From positions 372,001-436,000 of the forward strand of contig NKIN01000002.1 of NCBI GenBank assembly GCA_002255905.1: 64,000 nt of DNA, in the 5' to 3' direction. Position 1 is the first letter of the stretch. Every line of letters starts with the position of its first letter. The notes beneath the pieces were generated by a model. It worked only from the letters and a program-made list of their open reading frames with translations. It searched no databases and was not told the DNA's origin. The translations under genes and the position numbers were made by a program. The DNA comes from Burkholderiales bacterium PBB1 (lineage in GTDB: Bacteria; Pseudomonadota; Gammaproteobacteria; Burkholderiales; Burkholderiaceae_C). Positions 1-8,040 of this stretch are shown here, in pieces.

Positions 1-734
1 TGTTCCAGGGTGTTCAGGCCGTGCATGTCACCGACCATGATCTGCACCGGGATCACCACCGCCGCCAACGTCAGCCCGACACGCAGGATCTTCGGCGCCG
101 AGCGCTCGGCCGCGCCGCGCAGCAGCTGCCACGCACTCAGGCCGGCCAGCAGAAATGAGCAGGTCAACGCAGACGCCAGCAGCATGTGCGCGAAGCGGTA
201 CGGGAACGACGGGTTGAAGATGACTTCGGCCCAGCTCACCACGTGAAAGACGCCGTCGATGATTTCGTGGCCCGCGGGCGTCTGCAGCCACGAATTCAGC
301 GCCAGGATCCAGAACGCACTGACGGTGGTGCCAAAGGCGACGAAGAAGCTCGCCATCATGTGGATGCGTTCGCTCACCCGGCCATGGCCGAACAGCATCA
401 CGCCCAGGAAGCCGGCCTCCAGAAAGAAGGCCGTCAGCACCTCGTAGCCCAGCAGCGGGCCTGCCACGTTGCCCGCCTTCTCCATGAACCCGGGCCAGTT
501 GGTGCCGAACTGGAAGCTCATCGTGATGCCACTGACCACGCCCAGCGCGAAGCTCAGAGCGAACACCTTGGTCCAGAAGCGGTATGCCGCCAGCCAGGCG
601 GTGTCGCGGGTCGCCAGCCAGCGCCAGCGGAAAAACAGCAGCACCCAGCCCAGGGCGATCGTGATCGTCGGGAACAGGATGTGGAAAGTGATGTTTGCAG
701 CGAACTGCATGCGGGCGAGGATCAACGCGTCCAT
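1..734 (-). CDS. cydA: Cytochrome bd-type ubiquinol oxidase subunit I, 5' part (continues past the left edge)
   Basis: Subunit I of the cytochrome bd quinol oxidase, an inner-membrane terminal oxidase that reduces O2 with electrons from quinol. About 244 codons are present and the gene runs off the window. The start MDALILARMQFA is typical of CydA. His18 matches the N-terminal heme ligand, and an EAGFLGVMLFGHGR stretch carries the conserved glutamate of helix 3. Several hydrophobic helices follow. The ATG is preceded by AAAGG about 10 bases upstream. It lies 14 bp downstream of the GbsR-type regulator gene on the same strand, so the two are probably co-transcribed. It could be the CIO variant of the bd family; the Q-loop that would decide this is outside the window. 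Confidence 0.93.
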   Translation of the reverse strand, partial: MDALILARMQFAANITFHILFPTITIALGWVLLFFRWRWLATRDTAWLAAYRFWTKVFALSFALGVVSGITMSFQFGTNWPGFMEKAGNVAGPLLGYEVLTAFFLEAGFLGVMLFGHGRVSERIHMMASFFVAFGTTVSAFWILALNSWLQTPAGHEIIDGVFHVVSWAEVIFNPSFPYRFAHMLLASALTCSFLLAGLSAWQLLRGAAERSAPKILRVGLTLAAVVIPVQIMVGDMHGLNTLE

Positions 735-748
735 CGACTGACTGCCTT

Positions 749-1333
749 TCAGGAAGGTGACTTGCCACCGGCGGCTGCTTTTGCCTTGCCGGTGAGTTGG
801 AGCAAACGCTGCACTTTCGATCCCATCTTCATCAACTGGGCGAGGGTTTTCTGGTCCATGCGCTGCACGTCGTCGAACCAGGTCGTCATCAGCTCGATCA
901 GATCATGCATGCTTTTCATGCGCTGCTGGGCGATGCGATCCTCGTCGGTTGTTGCTTCGTCGAGCAGCGCATTGCGAAGCATTGACAAGGTCGGCTCGAT
1001 CTCGCGGCGGCGGCGCACCTCCGCCAGGGTGCGAAAGATCTCCCAGGCGTCGGTCGGGGCTTCGAAGTATTCGCGGCGGTCGCCGGGCAGATGGCGCAGA
1101 TGCACCAGTTGCCACGCCTGCAGCTCCTTCAGACCCATGCTCACGTTGGAACGCGAGAAGTCGAGCGACTCGCCGATGTCATCGGCGTTCAGCGGGCGGG
1201 GCGAGACGAAGATCAGCGCGTAGATCTGACCGACGGTGCGGTTGATGCCCCAGCGGCTGCCCATCTCGCCGAAGTGGCTGACAAAGCTGCGCACGAGCGG
1301 AGAGAGGGGCGAGGTGCCGGGAGGGTCTTGCAT
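749..1333 (-). CDS. GbsR/MarR-family transcriptional regulator upstream of cydA
   Basis: A 194-residue winged-helix regulator of the GbsR branch of the MarR superfamily. The helix-turn-helix lies roughly at residues 50-85 (ADDIGESLDFSRSNVSMGLKEL), followed by a wing with the sequence HLPGDRREYF. The C-terminal half is helical and charged and should dimerise. It sits immediately upstream of cydA, which suggests it controls the bd oxidase. A perfect 16-bp palindrome lies 45-60 bp upstream of its start and is the obvious candidate operator, so autoregulation is likely. The effector is unknown; control by redox or respiratory state is inferred from context only. Confidence 0.85.
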   Translation of the reverse strand: MQDPPGTSPLSPLVRSFVSHFGEMGSRWGINRTVGQIYALIFVSPRPLNADDIGESLDFSRSNVSMGLKELQAWQLVHLRHLPGDRREYFEAPTDAWEIFRTLAEVRRRREIEPTLSMLRNALLDEATTDEDRIAQQRMKSMHDLIELMTTWFDDVQRMDQKTLAQLMKMGSKVQRLLQLTGKAKAAAGGKSPS

Positions 1334-1377
1334 CGAACGTGAGCGCCGAGCTGCTGTAACCGAAATTCTATCGAAAA

Positions 1378-1393
1378 TTCAGTAATTACTGAA
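1378..1393. promoter_or_regulatory. Perfect 16-bp palindrome, candidate operator of the GbsR-type regulator
   Basis: The sequence TTCAGTAATTACTGAA reads identically on both strands and sits in an A+T-rich patch unlike its surroundings. On the minus strand a TTCAGT is followed 17 bases later by TAGAAT, so the palindrome would cover a weak -35 and spacer of the promoter for the regulator-cydA unit. MarR-type dimers bind palindromes of this size. Binding itself is inferred. Confidence 0.6.
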
Positions 1394-1446
1394 AATTGAT
1401 GAAAGGCCGTGCAGGCAACCGTGCTTCAGTGCACGCGTTTTCCCGC

Positions 1447-2427
1447 TCAGGCCTGCGCCCAGAACACGGCAAACCAGCTCTGTGCGTCGACCCAGCAGCG
1501 GCTGCGCGTGAACCCTGCCGATTGCAGCAGCTCAGCGAAGCCCTCGATGCAGTACTTGTACGAATTTTCGGTGTGCAGCCGCTCGCCGGCTTCGAAGGTC
1601 CGCTCGCCCTGCGGCAATCGCACCACCAGTGTGCGCCGCGCTTCGAGGTGCATCTCGATGCGTGAGGCGCTGCGGTTGAAGTACGCGACATGGCGCCAGT
1701 CGCGTGGATCGAAATCGCTGTCGATCAGCCGGTTCAGATGGCGCAGCAGGTTGAGGTTGAATGCGGCCGTCACGCCCAGGGCATCGTCGTAGGCCGGCTC
1801 CAGCCATTCGCTGTCCTTGACGAGGTCGACGCCGATCAGCAGCCCGCCGTCGCGCGACTGTCCCCGAACGCTGGTCAGAAACACCGCAGCCTGTTCAGGG
1901 GTGAAATTGCCGATGCTCGAACCAGGGTAGAAAAACACCGGCCGACCGCGCAGGGTGTCGGTCGGGAGGGCCAGCGTGCTGGCGAAATCGAGCCCCAGGC
2001 CCAGCACTTCCAACTGCGGATGCTGATGCTGGACGTCCGCCAGACCTTGCTCGAGGCAGTCCACCGAAATATCGACGCCGACATAGCGCTCGGGTTGCAG
2101 CGACGGGATCAGCCGCAAGGCCTTCGCGCAGTTGCCCGCCCCCAGATCGACCAGGGTGCCACCCGTGCCGACCGCTTGCGCAATCGCCGTCGCATGGGCA
2201 GACAGGATGCTGGCTTCGGTGCGGGTGGGGTAGTACTCCGGCAGCGCGGTGATGGCCTCGAACAGCAACGAGCCCAGTGCGTCGTAAAGAAACTTGGGCG
2301 ACGTGGCGGCCTGCGCTGCATTCAGGCCCTCGATGAGTTCGCGACGAACTTCGGCTGGGTCCCGTCGATGCAATTGCACCAGTCTCGGAGCGGCTTCAGT
2401 CGCGGCGCGTGGCGCGGAGGGATTCAT
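1447..2427 (-). CDS. egtD: L-histidine N(alpha)-methyltransferase, ergothioneine pathway
   Basis: EgtD trimethylates histidine to hercynine using S-adenosylmethionine, the first step of ergothioneine synthesis. The 326-residue protein shows the family signatures LPEYYPTRTE (residues 62-71), the SAM-binding LVDLGAGNCAK (92-102), FFYPGSSIGNFTP, and the C-terminal SRIEMHLEA stretch contributing to histidine binding. The start is set by GGAG eight bases before the ATG; an in-frame extension to about 2520 lacks such support. No egtB-like sulfoxide synthase gene adjoins it, although the two are often adjacent in Burkholderiales, so egtB must be elsewhere or absent. Confidence 0.88.
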   Translation of the reverse strand: MNPSAPRAATEAAPRLVQLHRRDPAEVRRELIEGLNAAQAATSPKFLYDALGSLLFEAITALPEYYPTRTEASILSAHATAIAQAVGTGGTLVDLGAGNCAKALRLIPSLQPERYVGVDISVDCLEQGLADVQHQHPQLEVLGLGLDFASTLALPTDTLRGRPVFFYPGSSIGNFTPEQAAVFLTSVRGQSRDGGLLIGVDLVKDSEWLEPAYDDALGVTAAFNLNLLRHLNRLIDSDFDPRDWRHVAYFNRSASRIEMHLEARRTLVVRLPQGERTFEAGERLHTENSYKYCIEGFAELLQSAGFTRSRCWVDAQSWFAVFWAQA

Positions 2428-2604
2428 CGGTAACGCTCCATCTGCGTACGTCGGCCCGGACACCCGAACCTTTCCGCGCATTGTGTTGCCGGACCTGCTT
2501 GCCAGGTGCACCCCCAACAATCAGCCCCACACCGAGATGGAAGGTTGCAGGAGGTGGCGGGCGTGATGGCCGACCATAATCCGCATCGTTTTTGACCGCG
2601 CACC

Positions 2605-3429
2605 ATGCAAATCGGCTTGTCCAACAACGAATTCCTGTTTGGCGTGATGGTCGCCACCGGCGCCTGCCGCTGGGCATGGCGTCGCAAGTTGCGGCGCATG
2701 GCCGAGCCGCCGCTGAGGCGGCCGCTGTGGGCCAGTCTGGGCACCGAGTTGTTTGTGGTCGTGGTGCTGATCTTCACCTGCCGGGTGGCCGTGGCCGACT
2801 GGCCGAGCGTGCCTTCGGGCTCGATGGAGCCGACGCTGCGCATCGGTGACTATCTGCTGATCAATCACCTGGCCTACGGGCCCCGGCTGCCGTTCACCAA
2901 CACCGCCATCGAGTGGGGGCAGCCACAGCGGGGCGATGTGGTCGTCTTCCGCTACCCACACGATGTGTCGCAGTTCTATGTGAAGCGGCTGGTGGGCATG
3001 CCGGGAGACGTGGTGTCGTTTGCCGGCGGGGTCGTGGCCATCAACGCCGAAGCGCCGCAGGCGGAGATGCTCGAAGACGATCAACTGCCGTCTCTGCAGG
3101 TGCGGCGGTCCGACGAGGATCGCGGCCAATGGATGGTCCTCGAAACCGCGGCCGCGCCCTCTCGGGTGTTGAAGATCAACCCCTTCATCCTGGGCCGCAC
3201 GCCGCTGAATCTCGATGATGCGGGGCTGGCCGCGCACTGCCAATCGCCGCGCGCGGGCGACTGGCGGTGTACTGTTCCGGCTGGCCACTACCTCATGCTG
3301 GGCGACAACCGCGACGCCTCTGCCGACTCGCGCGAATGGGGCTTTCTGCCGCACGAGCAGATCTACGGCAAGGCAGTGCGCGTGTTGTTCAACTTGCGGC
3401 AATCCGGCCGGGCCTGGAAACCACTTTGA
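2605..3429 (+). CDS. lepB: Signal peptidase I
   Basis: Inner-membrane serine protease that removes signal peptides from exported proteins. The 274-residue protein has a membrane segment at about residues 46-64, the catalytic serine in PSGSMEPT (Ser73), the catalytic lysine in VKRLVGMPGD (Lys127) and the family box GDNRDASADSREWGF near the C-terminus. Only one clear membrane span precedes the active site. The gene is apart from lepA and rnc, so it may be a second signal peptidase rather than the housekeeping copy. It is followed 19 bp later by coaBC. Confidence 0.88.
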   Translation: MQIGLSNNEFLFGVMVATGACRWAWRRKLRRMAEPPLRRPLWASLGTELFVVVVLIFTCRVAVADWPSVPSGSMEPTLRIGDYLLINHLAYGPRLPFTNTAIEWGQPQRGDVVVFRYPHDVSQFYVKRLVGMPGDVVSFAGGVVAINAEAPQAEMLEDDQLPSLQVRRSDEDRGQWMVLETAAAPSRVLKINPFILGRTPLNLDDAGLAAHCQSPRAGDWRCTVPAGHYLMLGDNRDASADSREWGFLPHEQIYGKAVRVLFNLRQSGRAWKPL

Positions 3430-3448
3430 AAGCGCCACGGTGCCCACG

Positions 3449-4732
3449 ATGACCTCACTCACTGACCCAACCCCTGCTGTGACCACCGACATTGCTGGCG
3501 ATCTCTCCGGCAAGCACATCGTGCTCGGCCTCTCGGGCGGCATCGCCTGCTACAAGGCAGCCGAACTGGCGCGTGCGCTGGTCAAGGCCGGTGCGACGGT
3601 GCAGGTGGTCATGACCGAAGCGGCCGAGCAGTTCATCACCCCGGTGACGATGCAGGCCCTGTCGGGGCGCCCGGTGTTCACCAGCACCTGGGACGCGCGA
3701 GATGTCGATGGCAACGCGAACAACATGGCGCACATCAACCTGACGCGTGGCGCCGATGCGGTGTTGGTGGCGCCGGCCAGCGCCGATTTCATGGCCAAGC
3801 TCCTGCATGGCCGTGCCGACGATCTGCTGAGTCTGCTCTGCCTGGCACGCCCGATGGACACCTGCCCGCTGCTGATCGCCCCGGCGATGAACCGCGAGAT
3901 GTGGTCGCACCCGGCCACGCAGCGCAACGCGGCCCAGTTGCGCGCCGATGGCACCCATCTGCTGGGCCCGGACAGTGGCGCGCAAGCCTGCGGCGAAGTG
4001 GGCGATGGCCGCATGCTCGAACCCGAGCAGTTGCTGGAGGAGCTGATCGGCTTTTTTCGACCGAAGCCGCTCGCCGGCAAGCGCGTGCTGATCACGGCCG
4101 GCCCCACCTTCGAGCCGATCGATCCGGTGCGCGGCATTACCAACCTGTCCAGCGGCAAGATGGGCTTTGCGATTGCGCGGGCGGCGGCCGAGGCGGGCGC
4201 CGAGGTCACGCTGGTGGCCGGGCCCGTGCATGTGGCCACACCCCGCGGTGTGCGGCGCATCGATGTGCGCACCGCCTTGCAAATGGCCGATGCGGTGGTG
4301 CCCCTGGCGCCGAGCCACGATGTGTTCATCGCCACTGCGGCGGTGGCCGACTGGCGCCCTGCCACCCTGGCCGAGCAGAAGATCAAGAAGAACGGCAGCA
4401 AGGTGGCGCCGACCTTAGGGCTGACCGAAAACCCCGACATCCTGGCTGCGGTGGCCCAGCAGGCGCTGGTGGCCGGCCATCCGTTCTGTGTCGGCTTCGC
4501 AGCCGAGAGCCATGACCTGCTGAAGCATGCGCGTGAGAAACGCGAGCGCAAGCAGATCCCATTGATCGTCGGCAACCTGGGCCCGGCGACCTTCGGGCGT
4601 GACGACAACGCACTGGTGCTGGTCGATGCGCGAGGGCATCGTGACCTGCCACCAGCCGACAAGCTGACACTGGCCCGCTGGCTCATCGCTGACATCGCGC
4701 AGCGGCTCCCCTCCACGGAAACACACCCATGA
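3449..4732 (+). CDS. coaBC: Bifunctional phosphopantothenoylcysteine decarboxylase / phosphopantothenate-cysteine ligase
   Basis: Carries out two consecutive steps of coenzyme A synthesis. The N-terminal flavoprotein half (CoaC) has [17 protein letters not shown], the PASADFMAK region, and PAMNREMW with the conserved PxMNxxMW pattern. The C-terminal half (CoaB) begins around [21 protein letters not shown] and includes the AAVADWRP and KIKK motifs. Length is 427 residues, normal for the fusion. The ATG at 3449 was preferred; a GTG nine bases upstream is also in frame. The stop codon overlaps the dut start by 4 bp, so the two are translationally coupled. Confidence 0.96.
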   Translation: MTSLTDPTPAVTTDIAGDLSGKHIVLGLSGGIACYKAAELARALVKAGATVQVVMTEAAEQFITPVTMQALSGRPVFTSTWDARDVDGNANNMAHINLTRGADAVLVAPASADFMAKLLHGRADDLLSLLCLARPMDTCPLLIAPAMNREMWSHPATQRNAAQLRADGTHLLGPDSGAQACGEVGDGRMLEPEQLLEELIGFFRPKPLAGKRVLITAGPTFEPIDPVRGITNLSSGKMGFAIARAAAEAGAEVTLVAGPVHVATPRGVRRIDVRTALQMADAVVPLAPSHDVFIATAAVADWRPATLAEQKIKKNGSKVAPTLGLTENPDILAAVAQQALVAGHPFCVGFAAESHDLLKHAREKRERKQIPLIVGNLGPATFGRDDNALVLVDARGHRDLPPADKLTLARWLIADIAQRLPSTETHP

Positions 4733-5178
4733 CAACGATCGATGTGAAGCTGCTCGACCTGCGGATGGCCGATGCGCTGCCTGCCTACGCCACCCCCGGC
4801 AGCGCAGGGCTGGACCTGCGCGCCTGCCTCGATGAGCCCTTGCGGATCGAGCCTGGCCAGACGCAATTGATCTCCACCGGTCTGGCGATCCACATCGCCG
4901 ATCCGGGGCTGGCCGCGGTGATCCTGCCGCGTTCGGGGTTGGGCCACAAGCACGGCATCGTGCTGGGCAATCTGGTCGGGTTGATTGATTCGGACTACCA
5001 GGGCCCGTTGATGGTCAGCTGCTGGAATCGCGGCCAGACGGCCTACACCGTACAGCCGATGGAGCGCATCGCGCAGTTGGTCATCGTGCCGGTGGTGCAG
5101 GCGAGCTTTCGGCGTGTCGATGGGTTCGACGCGTCTGATCGCGGTGCCGGTGGCTTCGGGTCGACCGGCGTGCGCTGA
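4729..5178 (+). CDS. dut: Deoxyuridine 5'-triphosphate nucleotidohydrolase (dUTPase)
   Basis: Trimeric enzyme hydrolysing dUTP to dUMP and pyrophosphate, which keeps uracil out of DNA and supplies dTMP synthesis. All five family motifs are visible in 149 residues: [44 protein letters not shown] and the flexible C-terminal arm [11 protein letters not shown]. It overlaps the end of coaBC by ATGA, a coaBC-dut linkage common in proteobacteria. Confidence 0.96.
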   Translation: MTTIDVKLLDLRMADALPAYATPGSAGLDLRACLDEPLRIEPGQTQLISTGLAIHIADPGLAAVILPRSGLGHKHGIVLGNLVGLIDSDYQGPLMVSCWNRGQTAYTVQPMERIAQLVIVPVVQASFRRVDGFDASDRGAGGFGSTGVR

Positions 5179-5193
5179 CGCCGCTGCAGCGGG

Positions 5194-5715
5194 CTAGTGC
5201 AGGTGCGGGCCTGGCGGCATCGCGTTGAGCACGCTGAAGGCCGGCTGCCCCACGGTGCCCGCTGCGATCTCGTCGGCGCTGGCGACTCGCACGTCCTGCA
5301 CCTTCAGATGGATGCGCAGCGCGCGCCCGGCCAGCGGATGGTTGCCATCAAGCACGACATGGGTCGGGTACACCTCGGTGACGGTGTAAAGCACGTCATC
5401 CGGCATGTCAGGCGTCACGGCGCCCTGGGGCACGCCTTCCAGCTGCATGCCGACTTCGATGCCATCAGGGAACACGGAGCGCTCTTCGAAAAACACCAGC
5501 GAGGCGTCGTAGTCGCCGAAAGCCTGTTCGGGCTCCAGGTGCAGCGAGGCTTCGAAGCCGATGGTCTGGTCGCGGATGGCCGCTTCGACCTGTTCGAGCA
5601 GGTCGAGCCCGCCATAGAAGAATTCCACCGGTTGTGCCAGTTCGTCGATCAGCTGGCCTTGGGCATCTTCGAGCCGCCAGGTGAGGGCGACGACGCAAGG
5701 GGATTGGATGTGCAT
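5194..5715 (-). CDS. FKBP-type peptidyl-prolyl cis-trans isomerase, SlyD-like
   Basis: A 173-residue SlyD/FKBP-type prolyl isomerase and folding helper, probably cytoplasmic as no signal peptide is seen. The pattern is that of SlyD: EFFYGGLDLLEQVEAAI near residues 31-47, the YDASLVFFEERSVFP insert-in-flap region, and the NHPLAGRALRIHLKVQDVR strand that closes the FKBP fold. It lacks the His-rich C-terminal tail of E. coli SlyD (only a terminal HLH). The ATG at 5715 was chosen because the family starts here. It converges on dut and is divergent from the ribosomal oxygenase gene. Confidence 0.85.
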   Translation of the reverse strand: MHIQSPCVVALTWRLEDAQGQLIDELAQPVEFFYGGLDLLEQVEAAIRDQTIGFEASLHLEPEQAFGDYDASLVFFEERSVFPDGIEVGMQLEGVPQGAVTPDMPDDVLYTVTEVYPTHVVLDGNHPLAGRALRIHLKVQDVRVASADEIAAGTVGQPAFSVLNAMPPGPHLH

Positions 5716-5797
5716 CGAGAAATGATCGCACACGCATGACGGCGCCTTGGGGCGAGCCAGCCTGCCCGATCGGTGCGGCCCATGGACAATCCTGCGC

Positions 5798-6937
5798 ATG
5801 ACCATCGACATCGCCACACCGCTGCTGGGCGGGCTCAGCCCGCAGACCTTCATGCGCCGTCATTGGCAGAAGAAGCCTTTGCTGATCCGCCAGGCGCTGC
5901 CGGGCGCCGAGCCGACACTCGATCGCGCGGCGATGTTCGCGTTGGTTGCCACCGAAGGCGTGGAGTCTCGGCTGATCGAACGCCGCGCTGGCCGATGGTC
6001 GCTGCGCCATGGGCCCTTCACCCGGCGCCAGTTGCCTCCGCTCGCCCGACCCGACTGGACGCTGCTGGTGCAGGGCGTCGATCTGCATCTGCCGGCGGCG
6101 CATCGCCTGCTGTCGCGCTTCCGGTTTGCATCCGACGCGCGGCTCGATGATCTGATGATCTCGTATGCCACCGATGGCGGCGGTGTCGGCCCGCACATCG
6201 ATTCCTACGATGTCTTTTTGCTCCAGCTGGCGGGTCGACGTCGATGGCGTGTCAGCCGCGTCACGCGACCCGAGCTGGTGCCCGACATGCCGCTGAAGCT
6301 CTTGGCGAACTTCGAGCCTGAAATGGAATGGGTGCTCGATGCCGGGGACATGCTGTACCTGCCACCGGGCTGGGCCCACGAAGGGATGGCCGATGGTGAG
6401 TGTCTGACCGCTTCGATCGGTTTTCGAGCGCCCACGCGCGACGAGGTCGGCAGGCAGGTGCTGCAGCGCATGCTCGATGGCGCCGATGACGATGAGGGTC
6501 AGGGGGCACGCTACCGCGACGTGGCGCAAGCTGCCACGGATCAACCGGCACGCATCCCTGTGCGATTGGCCGAGTTTGCTGCCGAGGCCGTCAGGCGCGT
6601 GGCCGATGACCCGTCATCCCTGGACTGTGCCTTGGGCGAATGGCTCAGTGAGCCCAAGCCACAAACCTGGTTCGAGCCGGCGCAGGCGCTGTCGGGTGGC
6701 TGTGCCGTGGCGCTCGATCGGCGTAGCCGCATGCTGTACGACGACCGGCATGTCTTCATCAACGGGGAGTCGTTCGTGGCCTCAGGCCGCGATGCCCGCT
6801 TGATGCGCCGTCTCGCAGACGGTAGAACACTCGACGAAAACGACGTCGCAGCGCTCAGCCCGCAGGCGCAGGAACTGCTGCAATCGTGGGTGTTTCAAGG
6901 GTGGTTGCGGGCTGCCGACGGTTCGGCACGAAACTGA
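5798..6937 (+). CDS. JmjC/cupin ribosomal-protein hydroxylase (RoxA/YcfD-like)
   Basis: Predicted Fe(II)/2-oxoglutarate oxygenase of the ribosomal oxygenase family; the E. coli relative YcfD hydroxylates an arginine of ribosomal protein L16. In 379 residues the N-terminal FMRRHWQKKPLLIRQA is the family hallmark. The iron-binding facial triad is visible as His133-x-Asp135 (GPHIDSYD) and His194 (GWAHEG). The C-terminal part is the winged-helix dimerisation region. The ATG at 5798 begins the conserved sequence. It is divergent from slyD with 82 bp between starts. Confidence 0.9.
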   Translation: MTIDIATPLLGGLSPQTFMRRHWQKKPLLIRQALPGAEPTLDRAAMFALVATEGVESRLIERRAGRWSLRHGPFTRRQLPPLARPDWTLLVQGVDLHLPAAHRLLSRFRFASDARLDDLMISYATDGGGVGPHIDSYDVFLLQLAGRRRWRVSRVTRPELVPDMPLKLLANFEPEMEWVLDAGDMLYLPPGWAHEGMADGECLTASIGFRAPTRDEVGRQVLQRMLDGADDDEGQGARYRDVAQAATDQPARIPVRLAEFAAEAVRRVADDPSSLDCALGEWLSEPKPQTWFEPAQALSGGCAVALDRRSRMLYDDRHVFINGESFVASGRDARLMRRLADGRTLDENDVAALSPQAQELLQSWVFQGWLRAADGSARN

Positions 6938-6976
6938 AAGCCGGCCGTGAGACGTTTGCCAACAGGAGCTTGAGTC

Positions 6977-7465
6977 ATGAGTCTGCCCACGCATGTCCTG
7001 ATCGAAACCCGAGCCCAGTTTCATGCGGGGGTGCGTTCGGCCTTTGCGCAGATTGCCGCGGCAGGCACGCGCGACATCTGGATGTGCGACAGCGACTTTG
7101 CCGACTGGCCGCTCAATGATGTGCAGATGGTCGAGCACCTGTCGCAGTGGGCGCTGCCGCACCGCCGGTGCACCGTGCTCGCCTCCAGCTACGACAGCCT
7201 CCAGCGGCAGCATCCGCGGTGGGTGCAATGGCGGCGACAGCGCTCGCATGTCGTGCACTGCCGAACACCTGACGAATCGCATGTCTCGCCGCTGCCCTGC
7301 GTCTTGCTGGCCCCGGGCTGTGTGACGCTTCGGTTGATCGATCCCGAGCGTTGGCGTGGGTCGCTGTCAACAGAGCTGGCCGACGCCGTGCACGAGCGCG
7401 AGCGGCTTGACGCGCTGCTGCAACGATCCGTCGAAGCCTTCCCGTCGAGCACGCTCGGTTTGTGA
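6977..7465 (+). CDS. Conserved hypothetical protein, 162 aa, PLD-like pattern
   Basis: I cannot assign a function with confidence. The protein has no signal peptide or membrane segment and begins THVLIETRAQFHAGVRSAFAQIAAAGTRDIWMCDSDFADWPL. It resembles small Burkholderiales proteins weakly related to phospholipase-D-like folds, but no HKD motif is visible, so catalysis is doubtful. AGGAG precedes the ATG by about 9 bases. It follows the oxygenase gene by 39 bp on the same strand and may be co-transcribed. Confidence 0.7.
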   Translation: MSLPTHVLIETRAQFHAGVRSAFAQIAAAGTRDIWMCDSDFADWPLNDVQMVEHLSQWALPHRRCTVLASSYDSLQRQHPRWVQWRRQRSHVVHCRTPDESHVSPLPCVLLAPGCVTLRLIDPERWRGSLSTELADAVHERERLDALLQRSVEAFPSSTLGL

Positions 7466-7485
7466 ATCTTTTGGCAGCCGCGGCA

Positions 7486-7491
7486 TATACT
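7486..7491 (+). promoter_or_regulatory. Possible -10 element for the Ala-rich lipoprotein gene
   Basis: TATACT stands out in a 143-bp gap just after the preceding gene and about 120 bp before the lipoprotein start. No good -35 lies at the usual spacing, so this is a tentative promoter call. It would give a leader of roughly 110 bases. Confidence 0.25.
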
Positions 7492-7608
7492 AGTGGGCTG
7501 CAGCGTGAGGGTTTCCCACCCTTCAGCTCCTGAGTTTTGGGGTTGTGTCCGTTCAGGCGGTCACTCTGGTTTTTTATTTTCATCGACCTTTTTTGATTGA
7601 GGATGCAT

Positions 7609-7914
7609 ATGAACAAGTCGCTCGTGCTGGCCGCTCTGGTTGCCGCTGTTGCTCTTTCCGCTTGCGGCAAGAAAGAAGAAGTCGCTCCGGCCGTCGAAGC
7701 GGCTGCTTCGGCTGCTGCCCCGGCCATCGCTGAAGTGTCCGCTGCCGCTGCGTCGGCTGTCGACACGGCTGCCTCGGCTGCCGCCGATGCCACGATGAGC
7801 GCCGCCAGCGGTGCTGCTGACGCGACCGCCGCTGCAGCGACTGCTGCCGCCGATGCTGCCAAGGACGCCGCTGCCAAGGCAGCCGACGCCGCCAAGGACG
7901 CCATGAAGAAGTAA
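7609..7914 (+). CDS. Small alanine-rich lipoprotein
   Basis: A 101-residue predicted lipoprotein with a lysine-plus-hydrophobic signal peptide ending in the lipobox LSAC (Cys19), followed by GKKEE and a long low-complexity tail made almost only of Ala with Ser, Asp, Thr and Lys. The tail should be one amphipathic helix or coiled coil. GAGG precedes the ATG at 7609 by 6-7 bases, which argues against the TTG (7597) and ATG (7603) just upstream. It stands alone with its own terminator, typical of an abundant envelope protein. Function unknown; a Lpp-like spacer role is only a guess. Confidence 0.75.
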   Translation: MNKSLVLAALVAAVALSACGKKEEVAPAVEAAASAAAPAIAEVSAAAASAVDTAASAAADATMSAASGAADATAAAATAAADAAKDAAAKAADAAKDAMKK

Positions 7915-7932
7915 TCGGTTCACGCCGAAATG

Positions 7933-7958
7933 AAAAAGCCGCCTTCGGGCGGCTTTTT
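7933..7958 (+). terminator. Intrinsic terminator after the Ala-rich lipoprotein gene
   Basis: A GCCGCC stem, TTCG loop and GGCGGC stem, flanked by a run of A before and five T after, 18 bases past the stop codon. This is the strongest intrinsic terminator in the window. The A/T flanks make it potentially bidirectional, so it could also end the minus-strand dapA-bamC unit. Confidence 0.85.
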
Positions 7959-8040
7959 CGTGGGCAGATTCGATGGATTGCCAGCGGGGCATCCCGACCG
8001 GGCTGCCGATACCCGCACAGCCCCGCCCAGGTCGTCGCGA

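Noticed and set aside
28-768. A 246-codon open frame on the minus strand over the left edge
   Set aside because: It is out of frame with the clear CydA protein read in another frame of the same strand; its translation is Arg/Pro/Gly-rich shadow sequence.
7471-7491. TTGGCA and TATACT as a complete promoter pair
   Set aside because: The spacing is only 9 bases, too short for a sigma-70 promoter; only the -10 was kept, at low confidence.
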